Shown: positions 38,301-47,100, counted from the first letter of the stretch. The stretch is 64,000 nt of DNA from Opisthocomus hoazin (GCF_030867145.1 NC_134421.1:31007979-31071978), one strand, 5' to 3'. Notes: generated by a model not told the origin, from the sequence alone. Numbers and translations are program-made.

Positions 38301-38357
38301 TATTTCCTTTTTTCTCAACAGAAGGATCAAAACCCAGCAGAATGCAAGCAGCAGTGA
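23370..38357 (+). CDS. NAP1L1: Nucleosome assembly protein 1-like 1 (spliced, 14 coding exons)
   Basis: Joining 23370-23386, 24101-24189, 26800-26902, 29272-29413, 29874-29954, 30206-30334, 30832-30903, 31567-31706, 33453-33598, 33681-33700, 34918-35040, 36021-36053, 36461-36511 and 38322-38357 gives 1182 bases: 393 residues plus stop, with no phase conflict and GT-AG at every junction. The protein is a histone H2A-H2B chaperone that shuttles between cytoplasm and nucleus. It shows an acidic N-terminus (18-31), the dimerisation helix and NAP domain (about 71-340), the NAP1L motif YEPTEEECEW (127-136), a basic NLS IKKKQKHK (274-281), an acidic tail (345-378) and a terminal CKQQ box, farnesylated in known homologues. 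The ATG has a strong context (A at -3, G at +4). It is two residues longer than the human 391-residue form I recall, from extra residues in the acidic stretches. It looks intact and functional. Confidence 0.96.
23387..24100 (+). other. NAP1L1: NAP1L1 intron 2
   Basis: A 714-base AT-rich intron from GTGAGT to CCTAATAG. I see no RNA gene or repeat in it. Confidence 0.85.
24101..24189 (+). CDS. NAP1L1: NAP1L1 exon 3: acidic N-terminus, residues 6-35
   Basis: This exon encodes NKEQSELDQQDMEDVEEVEE and a further acidic run ending ANSK, between CCTAATAG and AAAG|GTAATG. It is the first acidic patch of the chaperone. The last residues (GEDANSK) differ from the human GEETKLK that I recall at the same place, so this joint is a variable part of the protein. 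Confidence 0.95.
24190..26799 (+). other. NAP1L1: NAP1L1 intron 3
   Basis: A 2.6-kb AT-rich intron with a poly(T) run near 26169. Open frames such as 25710-25916 have no family signature. Nothing else is recognised. Confidence 0.85.
26800..26902 (+). CDS. NAP1L1: NAP1L1 exon 4: residues 36-70
   Basis: This exon encodes ARQLTVQMMQNPQILAALQE followed by RLDGLV and GTSTGYIE, with donor AAAG|GTACGG after 26902 and acceptor TTAATTTAG. It forms the short helix before the long dimerisation helix. The sequence GTST replaces the human ETPT that I recall. Confidence 0.95.
26903..29271 (+). other. NAP1L1: NAP1L1 intron 4
   Basis: A 2.4-kb intron of AT-rich unique-looking DNA. I see no RNA gene, LTR or recognisable exon. 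Confidence 0.85.
29272..29413 (+). CDS. NAP1L1: NAP1L1 exon 5: long dimerisation helix, residues 70-117
   Basis: This exon encodes LPKVVKRRVNALKNLQVQCA, then an IEAKFYEEVHELERKYAAL helix and YQPLFDK. It is the start of the NAP domain and the long coiled helix through which NAP1 proteins dimerise. The acceptor is TTTTTCAG and the donor AAG|GTATTT. It ends in phase 0. Confidence 0.96.
29414..29873 (+). other. NAP1L1: NAP1L1 intron 5
   Basis: A 460-base AT-rich intron ending in the acceptor AATCTTCCAG. Nothing else is seen in it. Confidence 0.85.
29874..29954 (+). CDS. NAP1L1: NAP1L1 exon 6: NAP1L motif, residues 118-144
   Basis: This 27-codon exon encodes RSEIINAIYEPTEEECEW then KADVEEEIS, including the conserved NAP1L motif with its acidic cluster. 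The acceptor is CTTCCAG and the donor TCA|GTGAGT. It is phase 0 at both ends, so skipping would keep the frame. Confidence 0.96.
30206..30334 (+). CDS. NAP1L1: NAP1L1 exon 7: residues 145-187
   Basis: This exon encodes a charged segment (EEMKEKAKLEEEKKDEEKED) and then PKGIPEFWLTVFKNVDLLSD, the most conserved core of the NAP fold. The acceptor is CATTAAG, a weaker type, and the donor is CAG|GTAGGT. It is 43 codons long and in phase 0 at both ends. The 251-base intron before it (29955-30205) holds nothing notable. Confidence 0.96.
30335..30831 (+). other. NAP1L1: NAP1L1 intron 7
   Basis: A 497-base intron. The open frame continues for some codons past the donor but then loses all NAP similarity. 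No RNA gene is seen. Confidence 0.85.
30832..30903 (+). CDS. NAP1L1: NAP1L1 exon 8: residues 188-211
   Basis: This exon encodes EHDEPILKHLKDIKVKFSEV and GQPM, 24 codons in phase 0 at both ends. The acceptor is TCTTTACAG. The donor ATG|GTTAGT departs slightly from consensus at +3. Confidence 0.95.
30904..31566 (+). other. NAP1L1: NAP1L1 intron 8
   Basis: A 663-base AT-rich intron. Nothing beyond splice signals is recognised. Confidence 0.85.
31567..31706 (+). CDS. NAP1L1: NAP1L1 exon 9: residues 212-258
   Basis: This exon encodes SFTLEFHFEPNDYFTNEVLT, KTYRMRSEPDDSDPFSF and DGPEIMGCTG, the beta-sheet face of the NAP domain used for histone binding. The acceptor is CTTTTTAAG and the donor CAGG|GTAAGT. 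The last codon is split and ends with the first T of exon 10. Confidence 0.96.
31707..33452 (+). other. NAP1L1: NAP1L1 intron 9, with A/C-rich low-complexity tract
   Basis: A 1.75-kb intron. It has an AT-rich patch at 31905-31970 with many TATA-type steps, and an A-rich/C-run tract at about 32941-33040 of the AAAACCC kind seen several times in the window. No gene lies inside it. Confidence 0.85.
33453..33598 (+). CDS. NAP1L1: NAP1L1 exon 10: nuclear localisation signal, residues 258-307
   Basis: This exon encodes CQIDWKKGKNVTLKTIKKKQ, then KHKGRGTVRTVTKTVSNDSF and FNFFSPPE. The basic block IKKKQKHK (274-281) matches the NLS loop of NAP1 proteins. The acceptor is CTCCTTCAG and the donor GAAG|GTAAAC. 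Confidence 0.96.
33681..33700 (+). CDS. NAP1L1: NAP1L1 exon 11: 20-base microexon, residues 307-313
   Basis: The bases between TTTCTACAG and GTAAGT encode VPESGDL when joined in phase to exons 10 and 12. Intron 10 before it is only 82 bases (33599-33680). The microexon is supported by the exact match to the NAP1L1 protein and by perfect phase. Skipping it would shift the frame. Confidence 0.94.
33701..34917 (+). other. NAP1L1: NAP1L1 intron 11
   Basis: A 1.2-kb AT-rich intron from GTAAGT to TTGCGCAG. Nothing else is recognised. Confidence 0.85.
34918..35040 (+). CDS. NAP1L1: NAP1L1 exon 12: end of NAP domain, residues 314-354
   Basis: This exon encodes DDDAEAILAADFEIGHFLRE, then RIVPRSVLYFTGEAIE and DDDDD, the last strand and helix of the NAP fold running into the acidic tail. 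The acceptor is TTGCGCAG and the donor GAT|GTAAGT. It is 41 codons in phase 0. Confidence 0.96.
35041..36020 (+). other. NAP1L1: NAP1L1 intron 12
   Basis: A 980-base intron without recognised repeats or RNA genes. Minus-strand open frames at 35336-35939 show no family signature. Confidence 0.85.
36021..36053 (+). CDS. NAP1L1: NAP1L1 exon 13: acidic tail, residues 355-365
   Basis: This exon encodes YDEEGEEADDE, 11 codons in phase 0, between TCTCTCCTAG and GTAAGC. Acidic-tail glutamates in this region are polyglutamylated in known homologues. Confidence 0.94.
36054..36460 (+). other. NAP1L1: NAP1L1 intron 13, with A-rich low-complexity tract
   Basis: A 407-base intron. An A-rich tract with scattered C at about 36207-36255 is its only notable content. 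Confidence 0.85.
36461..36511 (+). CDS. NAP1L1: NAP1L1 exon 14: acidic tail, residues 366-382
   Basis: This exon encodes EGEEEADEENDPDYDPK, 17 codons in phase 0, between TCTTTCAG and AAG|GTAAGG. Its phase would allow a shorter acidic tail by skipping. Confidence 0.95.
36512..38321 (+). other. NAP1L1: NAP1L1 intron 14
   Basis: A 1.8-kb last intron ending in TTTCTCAACAG. I see no alternative last exon that I can support. Confidence 0.8.
38322..38357 (+). CDS. NAP1L1: NAP1L1 exon 15 coding part: residues 383-393 and stop
   Basis: This exon encodes KDQNPAECKQQ and TGA. The last four residues CKQQ are a CaaX-type box; in known NAP1L1 the cysteine is farnesylated and carboxymethylated. Use of this terminal exon rather than intron 14 read-through therefore decides whether the protein can be lipidated. 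Confidence 0.96.
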   Translation, partial: KDQNPAECKQQ

Positions 38358-39045
38358 AGCAGTGTGTATGTGGCCTTGAGGATTACCTGCACTGTAATAG
38401 CCTAAACACAACTATTAGTTACTTACAGCCTTATGTTTTGTATCTTGGTAGAATTAAGTAATCAATTTGTTAAAAAAAGAAATCAAACACATAAGAACCA
38501 GTTTAAAATGTAGGTTCAATCTACCTAGCATTTTAACAGTATAATTTTCTGCCAATATGTAGAATGCAGTAATTCCCCTAAAGCATGAATGTTAATTCAT
38601 TGCTACATAGTTTGGTTCTTGTGAAGTCTTTGTCATGTAGCTATTAGACTGCAGCTGTGAAGATTATCAGAACTGTTAACTGAGACCAATATTTGTTTAG
38701 AGAAAACTCTCTCCTGAAGAACCAACCAAAGTATTTTTCAGCCCAGTAGTCTGAACGGGTTTAAGTCTGCTTGCACTAGCTGTGCCTTCATTACTTTGTT
38801 ATAGAAATGGCAGTGACTTGTACTAACTAGGAGATGATGATGCGTTTTGAATTTGACTACTTGAGAAGACTAGTATGACTTGTTTAATTTCCAATGAGAC
38901 CACATTAAACATTCATAACTGTCAGCTTGTTTATGCTATGGGTTTTGTATTTTATGTGACATAGTGATCTACGAAAGAAAGCTAGTCATCATATTAAGGT
39001 TATTGTTTACCACTGGGGTGTGAATAAAACCTAGTATTTTCAGAA
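38358..39045 (+). other. NAP1L1: NAP1L1 3' UTR with proximal poly(A) signals
   Basis: The region between the stop and about 39045 is AT-rich. It has ATTAAA at 38904-38909 and a canonical AATAAA at 39023-39028 followed by a T/GT-rich stretch, so the main transcript end is placed at about 39045. The exact cleavage site is inferred. Confidence 0.75.
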
Positions 39046-40540
39046 GCTAGTCTTGTTTTATTATGATGTGTGTATCTGCATATGTAAACTGGTAAGGCAT
39101 ATCTTTCATGCTGCAGTTCCCTTTTTCCTACAAACAAAAGCTGAGAGTTACTGAAAAGTAAATTATGTAACACTTTAAAACCAAACACAATAGTTTGGAA
39201 AGTTGGATCCGTACTTTCCACTTGCAATGTGATACTTGTAAATCTGAGCTAGATGTTTCAGTGGTTGGTCGACACTTCTGCTGTGGAGAAGAGAAGTTTT
39301 TAGAAGTGGGGCTAGATCTGATAAAGGACTTTGGTATTGCCGTGCCTGACTCTAAGGCATTGGTTATTAGTGTGAAATCTGGAGCCAAGAAAGGTGCCTT
39401 GAATTTCTAGTCTGTGTGGACAGAGCTAGGTTGTCCTGAACAAAACTTTGCCCTGCAGCCTGAGGAAGTGCTAGAACACATAGCTGTATTCTAGTTTGTA
39501 CTCACTGTATCAAACATCTACAGAGGAGGAAACAAACCCTGAGGAATTCCTACCTCCTCGCCTAACGTTCTGTTCACTACGCTTTTGTTTGCACATTCTG
39601 GTTCTTATTTTGTCCATATTGGATGTTCATTATCAGTTGAAACATATGGGCTGGAAGATCTTTCTCGTACTAAATTTGCCTCTAGCCTAGCAGTGGAGGT
39701 GGTCATGAGATGTGAATTTAAATGCACTGAGCTTGAAGAGACCATGAACTGATGTCTTCCATTTGAGTTTTCCTAGTCTGTAAGATGCTACTGTACTCTG
39801 TGCAGTCTTGTCCTTCACGTAACTGTAGAAGTTCTGATCTTCTAAGGAAGTACCCAGATAACTTTTTGAGGGATGGTAAGGTCCTTGCAGGGTTGAAAGG
39901 AAATGTCTGGCTAGCTGTGGAGCTATTTCTGCAGTAGCTACTTTTCTTTTTTTTTTTTTTTTGCCACTGATATACTGACTTAGCCATAAAGGGTTAAAGG
40001 TTTGAAAAGAGCAGGTCAAAGGCAACAGCCATGTGAGGATGGGGCTGGTAGAAGAGTTTCTCTAGGATGTCTCTTGCTTGGAGGGTCAGTAATAGGAGAA
40101 TGAAGCTTATCCCAAGTGCCCTTCAGAATCCTCAGCCCTCCTGAGAGGAAGCAGGTCTAGTGTGCTCTGACTAAACTGATTTTTTTTATTCCTCAAAGGC
40201 TTAAATACCACACTGCTTCATTTCAGAATCCATCAGGCTTCATCTTTCTCCTCCAGATACGTATGGATTTGGGAGAAAGAGCTCTTGTTATCTATAGCTG
40301 TATATAAAACAGTAGTGTCGAAGCTGTGCTCTTAGGTGTTTTTTAGGTAACAATAGATAATAGCGTAGACAAATACAGTAATGAAAGGTTATCATCACAC
40401 TTTCCAGTAGCTGTGTGTTAAAGTAGATGTGGTTGTGTTCTTGTGATATAAATCCTGACAGAATATGCTTATCCTTTGAAGCACTGGCCCTGCCAGGTGT
40501 TTGGGTTTCACTTGGTCTCTTCTCTGAATGTCTCCCAGTG

Positions 40541-40556
40541 TTAAGTTTAAACTTAA
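40541..40556. repeat. Perfect 16-bp palindrome
   Basis: TTAAGTTTAAACTTAA is self-complementary with no spacer. It lies in intergenic DNA and has no obvious function. Confidence 0.7.
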
Positions 40557-43500
40557 ACTTCAGGGCATGTGGAGACCAAACTGGTAGTGTGTTAAGAGCT
40601 CAAGCAGTTATTAATACGGGGCTTTGGGATTTGTACTTTTGGACATGAGAAGTCTTTGAAGTCCTTATTTAGATCTAGCCCGTTTTTGCTAACAGCATCT
40701 GGCAACTGTATCTTAAAAAGAGAAAGCACTGTTAAAAGCTGTCTGATGAATTTCAAAAGTCACTTTGTAAGAAATTTGGCTTGTGCTCTGATTGCTTTCT
40801 CATTTAATATCTTCACGTCATACAATGGGTTACAATATTTGAAAAGGGGAGTTGGTAGATGTCAAAGCTCACCTGCAGCCTGCAAGATCTAGAGCCGTGA
40901 ATCCATCTCTGTTGACAGGTTTTGGTAAGCTTCTTTCTAGAATGACTTGCTAGTTCTAAAGCAGAAGCTCTTGTGCTCTCCAGACTGCGGCAAAAGGAAA
41001 AGGATATGATCATACAAATTGAGGTGCCAGTTCTTATGGCATTGGTTAAATAAAAACTGTTTTGGTGCTTAACTTAGTTTTGTGATCAGCGACACTCTTG
41101 TTCAGCAATTCTGGAAGGCAGTATGTAGCAGGAACATTAAACGTTCAACATGGATTGGAGTATTGTGACTCGTTCTTTTCACTTCTCCTGGATTTATACC
41201 AGCTGTAGAGAAACTCCTCATTTAGTATTTGAGGAGGTTAAGTTGCCTTGTTAACAAGTTCAGGCTACAAAAATGTGTTACTCTAACATGATTTCTTGGT
41301 CAGTTGTTGGCAGTACTGCACCAAAATTTAAGATCTGTGTAAATGATCTCTTCTGTACAGTTTGGGTTGCTGTGTTGAAGGGAGAATTACCTTAGGGGAA
41401 AAATGGGGGGTTGGTGAGGAAAGGGGTAGGAGAATTAACTGAGACTTTGGACAAGAGGGAAGGGCGCTCAGAGCTTATGCTTGGTAGAGAGGGATGCTTC
41501 TTGGTGATGCCACACTTTCAGTAAGTGTAGATAAGATTACGCTAGCACTGAAGAGTTTTCCTGTCTGGTATAACTTTGTTAATGTTAAAAAAAAGTAATT
41601 TAAAAAGTATATGACATGTAGTAGACTGGATTTAAGCTCAGCATTCTTAAGTTTTACCTGCTGGAGAAGGGTGATATCAGGTGCAGTTAGAAACATTACC
41701 TTGGATTATTTAAACATCAGGCATAGCAACACTTCTGACCAATGTCTTCTGCAGCCAACTCGCTTCATAAGCGCAGATTCCTAGGTGGATTCTTGGAACT
41801 GATGTTTTCCAAGCTACATAGCAGGTATTGTAATTTTGATGTGTTTTTACTTGTTAAATGAAATGTAATATAGAATATAGAAAACTGCAGGAACTGAATG
41901 TGTTCGTCTTTGCCTTCAAGCTGGTATGTAAACTTTCCCTGTGTTTAAAGGCCTGATTCAGAAGCTGATAGGGAACTTCCATACAAATGGATGACTGGCT
42001 TGTCTGCTAGAGGTTTCCTGTTTCCAAAGGTGTCTGTGCCGACCAGTATGATCAGTGTGTTCTGAACTCACAGCGTGTTTTACTAGGCACTAGGTGATCA
42101 AATCTCGGAAACATCATGTCATTTAAACCCTCTTACAGCCTGGCTTTGCTCTGCAATGTGTGCTGAAGCGTTTTTAGTGTTTTAGAAGATGGGTATCTCT
42201 GAAGTGCGAGGGGCTTGGGAAGAGCCAGGCCGGAGCAGCTGTGATGCCAACGGTCTGTGCATTGCACACGGTTTCTTCGTTGGGTGCTGCCATGGGTGAC
42301 AGGGAATGCTGAGGCGTGGGGCAGTGCGGCTGGTGGCTGTGGCAAATCTCCCGTCTGTTTATGCCTGGTTTACTGTGGGGTGTGTGCATGTATGGGTGAG
42401 ACGGAGTTTGTGGGAGAAGCCTGCTGCCCAGATCACAGGTTGAGGGCTTCAGCGGTCAGTCAGCAGCAAGTTCCAGTAAGATTACTGGGAGATGGTAAAG
42501 GTCAAGAAGATATTTTAAGTAGTAACCACTTGCAATACACGATTAAAGGAATTAGTAACACATCTATTTGTCATGTGTTTCTCAACCCTTGACTATTTTT
42601 TTTTTTCCTCTCATTTTCTTTCTGTCTGGCAATGACCGGCTCGTATTTCCTTTAGGTTTCCTTCTTAACCCTTTTTCTGTTTTAGCCACTTTGTGATGGA
42701 AGAAAGATGATGCGTAAGGGTTGTCCCTCACGATAGGCTTAGCATCCCTTTGAAACTAACAGCTGATAGTTGGTGTCAAGCTGCTGTCTGCAGGGTCACT
42801 GCCCAGGAGGACACTAGTGAAATTATGGGTTTTCTAGTCTTTCACGGTGGCTTCCCAAAACAGTGTCTAAATTGCCTCAGGATTTAGAAAGAACACTTTT
42901 ATTACTTTTACCGTAATTACTCTTTAATTAAGGTTACACATACAAAATTTCAGCTATTTGAGTCTAAATTAGGGAGCTTATGATACAGGAGATCAGTGTG
43001 TTTAACCACCAAACATTTTTGTCACGAGGATCAACTTTGTACGTGGAAAAGGAAAAAATCAATAAGGAATAAAACGAATTTCAATGCAGAGACTCTGAAG
43101 TATCAGACTGGGTTTTTTCAAATTGTAGTAGTTCAGGTTTGACGGTAGGAGGCATCTGCACATCAGATATTTCAGGAGGAACAGATGCAGAACCTGCATA
43201 GTATTTAGTGAAACTTCAACAAAGGTGGTGGACATGGAACATTTCTTTAAACATGTATCTAAAGCACTGCAGTTAGAAGTAAAGTAAAATCTAAGTAAGA
43301 TACGTAGTGTGCTTAACTGTAGAGAATGTGTTTTTTCAAAATACTAATGTAAGAAACATTTCTGGAAGTTCAGTTTTTACTTCCATCTAGCAAAATGAAG
43401 CTTGTTATGCTTTACTGCCAAATTCTGCACAATGAAATTGGGACTTCTTATTCTTTTACCATGAAACTGTCGGTATTTCATCTTACCCTAGTCCTCCTAG

Positions 43501-43944
43501 GTTTGACCGATCTGGTGTTTTTGGTCAAACGTAGTGTATTTTAAATGGCTGTGAGTATTTGCTGGCTTACAGAGTACAAGTTTAAATGGATGTTTTGCAT
43601 GTTTACTTCTGATCTCCTGCTTGGGTGAATTCCACCAGGAATAAACAGTTGTTGTTGTGAGTCTATACGTTAGCAGAGTATGTCCATCGATCTTTAGGGT
43701 TGGGTTAAAAATCTGCCATTCAACACTTGAGAGAACTTTGTCATGAAAGGCCAAAGTAGAAGGACTCTAGTCCCTTTCTCCTGTGTAGTTGATGAAAATC
43801 TTGGCCTTCCACGCTAGTCTCAGTTTCTTTCCTTTGATTAATTACAAATTACCATTAGCACTGAGAACAAGCAAAAAAGCTCACGTTAAAATATACAGGT
43901 GTACACTGTGTGTAAATTTCCCAAAGTGTTACGGTGCAGTGTTC

Positions 43945-43968
43945 GGGGGGGGGGTGTGTGTGTGTGTG
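43945..43968. repeat. G10 run followed by (TG)7 microsatellite
   Basis: Ten consecutive G are directly followed by seven TG units. It is a simple repeat and probably length-polymorphic. Confidence 0.95.
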
Positions 43969-44441
43969 AAAAAGTTCTTGAGTGCTTATTACAGAAGAAC
44001 ATGTGGGACTCCCAAGTCCAAGGGGGGTTTGCACACTACTGGTCAGTGCCTTTACTTGAACCCAAATGGCTGCTGGCGTACAGCGGTGGAGCAGCAACCA
44101 GGGCTCTGCGGGTGGATTACCAGAAATGAGTCTTCTGCAGGTTTAGTTCCATATCTGTGCCTTACACAAACTCAGGATTTTGTTCGGTATAGGTAAATAC
44201 TTTTTAACCAGTTTGGTTTAGTTTAGAAATCTCAAAACTGAGTCTCTGCTCATGTGAGACATGTGATGAGCGAAGCAGCAGATGCGAAACGCACCAGGTG
44301 GAAAGGCGGGAGCTGCTCTGACCTGGCTGAAGCTGCGTGTGGGGCTCCCCGTCTGCGCCCCAGCGGCGGAAGGCGCGGGTGCCTGCGCTGGGGAGCTCGG
44401 CTTTGGGGCGGTGAGCTGCAGGTGGAGACGGTGCGAGCGGC

Positions 44442-44488
44442 GGTCTGGCCTCTTGGAACTGGCGGTGGTCTGGCCTCTTGGAACTGGC
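44442..44488. repeat. Two-copy tandem duplication, 25-bp period
   Basis: GGTCTGGCCTCTTGGAACTG starts at 44442 and again at 44467, both followed by GC. It lies in a GC-rich patch of about 250 bases upstream of PHLDA1. Confidence 0.9.
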
Positions 44489-45199
44489 ACGTGCCTCTTG
44501 ACATCGGTGTGAGGTCATTGCCGGAGGGAACTGTGTCTTGGAGCGTGTGTGTTCAGCTCTGAGGAGAACGGACTGTTCTGTAGAGAAATGGATGTTTAAG
44601 ATACTAATTCTCTTTTTTGTTTGGTTTGTGGCTAGGAAGTTGTCTTTACTGGTTTGTCTTCCAGTTACCTCAGGAAAGGTAAAACAGCCAAGTAATTTTA
44701 ATTGCCTTTATTACCTTAATTGTTTACCTCTCCACAATTTATCAAAATTAACTTTGAACTTCAGGAGGAAAAGATTGTAAGAGGGAAATCCTTTTTAAAA
44801 TGTTATCAGAGATAAACACCATTAAAGCTATCTTTAATATTGATTTTTTTTTTTTTTTCCTAATGTGCTCCCACTGACCTGTGCTACAGCATGACCTGCT
44901 TCCTAGCTGCCAAGACTGAGAGGAGGGGTTTTTTTTCTTTGACCATGTTAAACGCATGTTTAAAAACCCGGTGCTCTCAGTTGTGGTACGAAACTTCCAC
45001 CGTCCAGTTCACACTGGCACTGTCAGCTGAATTCAGGTGTGTCGGCTTTCGGTTCACAAAAAATCAGAGTCTAGTGTTCACCTTGGGTCATTTCGCTGCT
45101 GAAAGAAGTGGAATCTAAAGCTCACCTGAGGGGAGAATCCGAACAGGGAGCGAACGTGTGGCAACAGAGCAGAACAGCGAGGAAGGCGGCCCTAGCTGT

Positions 45200-46400
45200 G
45201 TGCCAGGTCGAGTCCGTCCCTTCGGTTTTCCCCGGCCTGCCCTGGCAGCGTCCGAGTGCCCAGGGTCTGGGGTTGGCTTCCCGGGGAACCGACGGGCTGC
45301 TGGCCCGCGGCGGGGGCCGCCGCGGCGCGGTGTCCGGCGGGCGCTGCCGGCTGCGGCATCGGGGGGGGGAGGCCGAGGAAGCTTCTGCCGGTGGCGGCAG
45401 CGGAGCCCCGCCCCAGCCTGCCGGTGGCGGGGGGGCCCGGGCCGGGGCGGGGCGGCGGCCGCTCCGGGCTCGGGCTCAGGCTCGGGCTCGGCCCGTCCGC
45501 CGGGCGGAGCCGCCGCCCCGCTGGGTGTCACTCCCGGGGCGGGCCAGGCGCCTTCAAAAGCCGGGCGAAGGGAGCGGCCCGGCCCCCCGCCGCCCCCCGC
45601 CACGCCGCAGCCCGCCACGCCGCCGCCCGGGCGGCAGCCGCTCCGCTTGCCGCGGGCCCTCCGGCGCGGAGCCGGCGCGGGGCGCAGGGTGATCGGCTGG
45701 TGCCGGCTGCCCCCCGAGCCCAGCCCCCGCGGGCCGAGGCGGCCGGCGGCCGGCGCCGGGAGGATGCTGGAGAGCGGCTGCAAGGCGGTGAAGGAGGGCG
45801 TGCTGGAGAAGAGGAGCGACGGGCTGCTGCAGCTCTGGAAGAAGAAGCGCTGCATCCTCACCGAGGAGGGGCTGCTCCTCGCCCCCCCCAAGCAGCCGCC
45901 GCCGCAGCCGCCGCCGCCGTCGGCCGAGCCGTCGGCCAAGATGAAGGAGCTGCACTTCTCCAACATGAAGACGGTGGACTGCGTGGAGCGGAAGGGCAAG
46001 TACGTCTACTTCACGGTGGTGATGGCCGAGGGGAAGGAGATCGACTTTCGGTGCGCGCAGGAGCAGGGCTGGAACGCGGCGATCACGCTGCAGATGGTGC
46101 AGTACAAGAACCGCCAGGCCATCCTGGCCGTCCGCTCCACCCGCCAGAAGCAGCAGCACCTGGCGCAGCCCCACGGCCCGCGGCTCCGCGCCGCCTCCCA
46201 CCCCGCCTAGCGCCGGCCGCCCGGACCCCCGCCCCGGCGGAGCCCCGCTCCGGCTGCCCGCCCCGCCGCGGGTGAAGCCGGCGGGGGCAGCGGCCCGGCC
46301 ACCCCCCGCTCCGCTCCGCCGCCCGGACCTGCTGCCCGCGGACCGTGGAAGGACACTCGGGCGCGGGGGGACTGCTGCCAGATACGATGTACTGCGACTT
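45200..46400. promoter_or_regulatory. PHLDA1: CpG island covering the PHLDA1 promoter and coding exon
   Basis: Base composition changes abruptly to G+C- and CpG-rich at about 45200 and returns to AT-rich after about 46400. Inside, a TATA-like TTCAAAAG lies at 45553-45560, 204 bases before the ATG at 45764, and would place a start near 45585. A GGGCTC-type hexamer is repeated four times at 45466-45489. Long open frames in all phases are consequences of composition, except the PHLDA1 frame. Confidence 0.8.
45764..46210 (+). CDS. PHLDA1: Pleckstrin homology-like domain family A member 1 (TDAG51), short form
   Basis: 148 residues in one exon, starting MLESGCKAVKEGVLEKRSDG. A PH-like domain spans about 10-125: the LLQLWKKKRCILTEEGLLL strand pair, then MKELHFSNMKTVDCVERKGK, YVYFTVVMAEGKEIDFRC, and WNAAITLQMVQYKNRQAILA. 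PHLDA1 is an inducible cytoplasmic/membrane regulator of apoptosis, receptor tyrosine kinase and insulin/IGF signalling that binds phosphoinositides. Residues 41-56 are a Pro-rich linker (PPKQPPPQPPPPSAEP) where mammals have poly-Gln. The long C-terminal Pro-Gln/Pro-His repeats I recall from human are absent; the protein ends GPRLRAASHPA, like the mammalian extreme C-terminus. ATG 45764 has A at -3 and matches the start of the short mammalian form. The same frame stays open upstream to about 45158, so an N-terminally extended form cannot be excluded. Confidence 0.93.
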   Translation: MLESGCKAVKEGVLEKRSDGLLQLWKKKRCILTEEGLLLAPPKQPPPQPPPPSAEPSAKMKELHFSNMKTVDCVERKGKYVYFTVVMAEGKEIDFRCAQEQGWNAAITLQMVQYKNRQAILAVRSTRQKQQHLAQPHGPRLRAASHPA

Positions 46401-47100
46401 CGTTCTAATGTATTCTCTTTTATTTATTAGGGGCCGTTTGGTTTTGTTTTGGCTTAGTATTTTCTTTTTTAAAAAAGGCTTGTTCGCAAGACGTTGCTGA
46501 ATGTAGGCCGTCTCCAAAAAGCAAAGGGGGAAAAAAAAATACAACGCCATGTGTACATCAGCTCCCGAAAGGAACTAAGAAGCGCTGGGTGGTTTGGCCG
46601 TGCCAGTTTGGCGAGAGTTTTTTGGGTTTTTTTGCCTGCGGTACGCTGTGTTGCGCGAACGTGGAACATGTGAGGTGTGGTTTGGCATCTGGCTGAGACC
46701 CATCCCGCGTACGGAAACGCTTCTCTCTAACAACAACTATAATCTGGGTTTTAAATGATCTCCTGTTGAAATACTGCGCGTGGCAGAAGATGATAAAACT
46801 TATTCACGCTTGGTTATTCAAAAAAGCAACACTGATTGTCAGTAAAACGCGCCTGTCTGATGCGCGAGCGGCAGGGAGCCTGACCAGCTGGCGCGATGCG
46901 GGAATCGCAGCCCGATTCCCGTTGCCCGTCTGACACGCTCGCTCCTGCTAGGCTGGAGGGCCCGAGCTGCGAAGCGCTGACAAATGTTTCGTGGTGTCCG
47001 AGCCCCGGGCTCCCTCTGCGCGGTCGGGGCGCTCGGCCGCGGGTGAATTCTTCTTTGGTGGTTTTTAAATGTCTTGCATTAAAGCAGCCCCCAGTTTAAA
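46211..47100 (+). other. PHLDA1: PHLDA1 3' UTR (proximal part)
   Basis: After TAG at 46208-46210 the sequence stays GC-rich to about 46400. It then turns T-rich, with TTTTATTTATTAG at 46418-46430 (an AU-rich-element-like core) and ATTAAA at 47078-47083. Immediate-early type mRNAs such as PHLDA1 commonly carry AU-rich elements. In mammals I recall a 3' UTR of several kilobases, so transcription may continue further. The end is not determined here. Confidence 0.55.

Larger units (their letters stand above)
39046..45200. other. Intergenic region between NAP1L1 and PHLDA1, possible extended 3' UTR
   Basis: No protein gene is recognised. An AATAAA at 41049-41054, followed by a GT-rich stretch, could end a 2.7-kb longer NAP1L1 3' UTR. 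Also present are a 16-bp palindrome at 40541-40556, a G10 run plus (TG)7 microsatellite at 43945-43968, and a GC-rich patch with a 25-bp duplication at 44280-44520. The open frame at 39195-39410 lacks an ATG and matches no family I know. Confidence 0.6.

Noticed and set aside
39195-39410. A 71-codon open frame downstream of NAP1L1
   Set aside because: It begins with TTG rather than ATG, has no recognised domain and lies within possible 3' UTR.
45115-46275. Long open frames overlapping PHLDA1 in other frames (339 codons plus, 294 and 215 codons minus)
   Set aside because: Only the frame containing MLESGCKAVKEGVLEKRSDG has a recognised domain. The others are low-complexity products of the CpG island.
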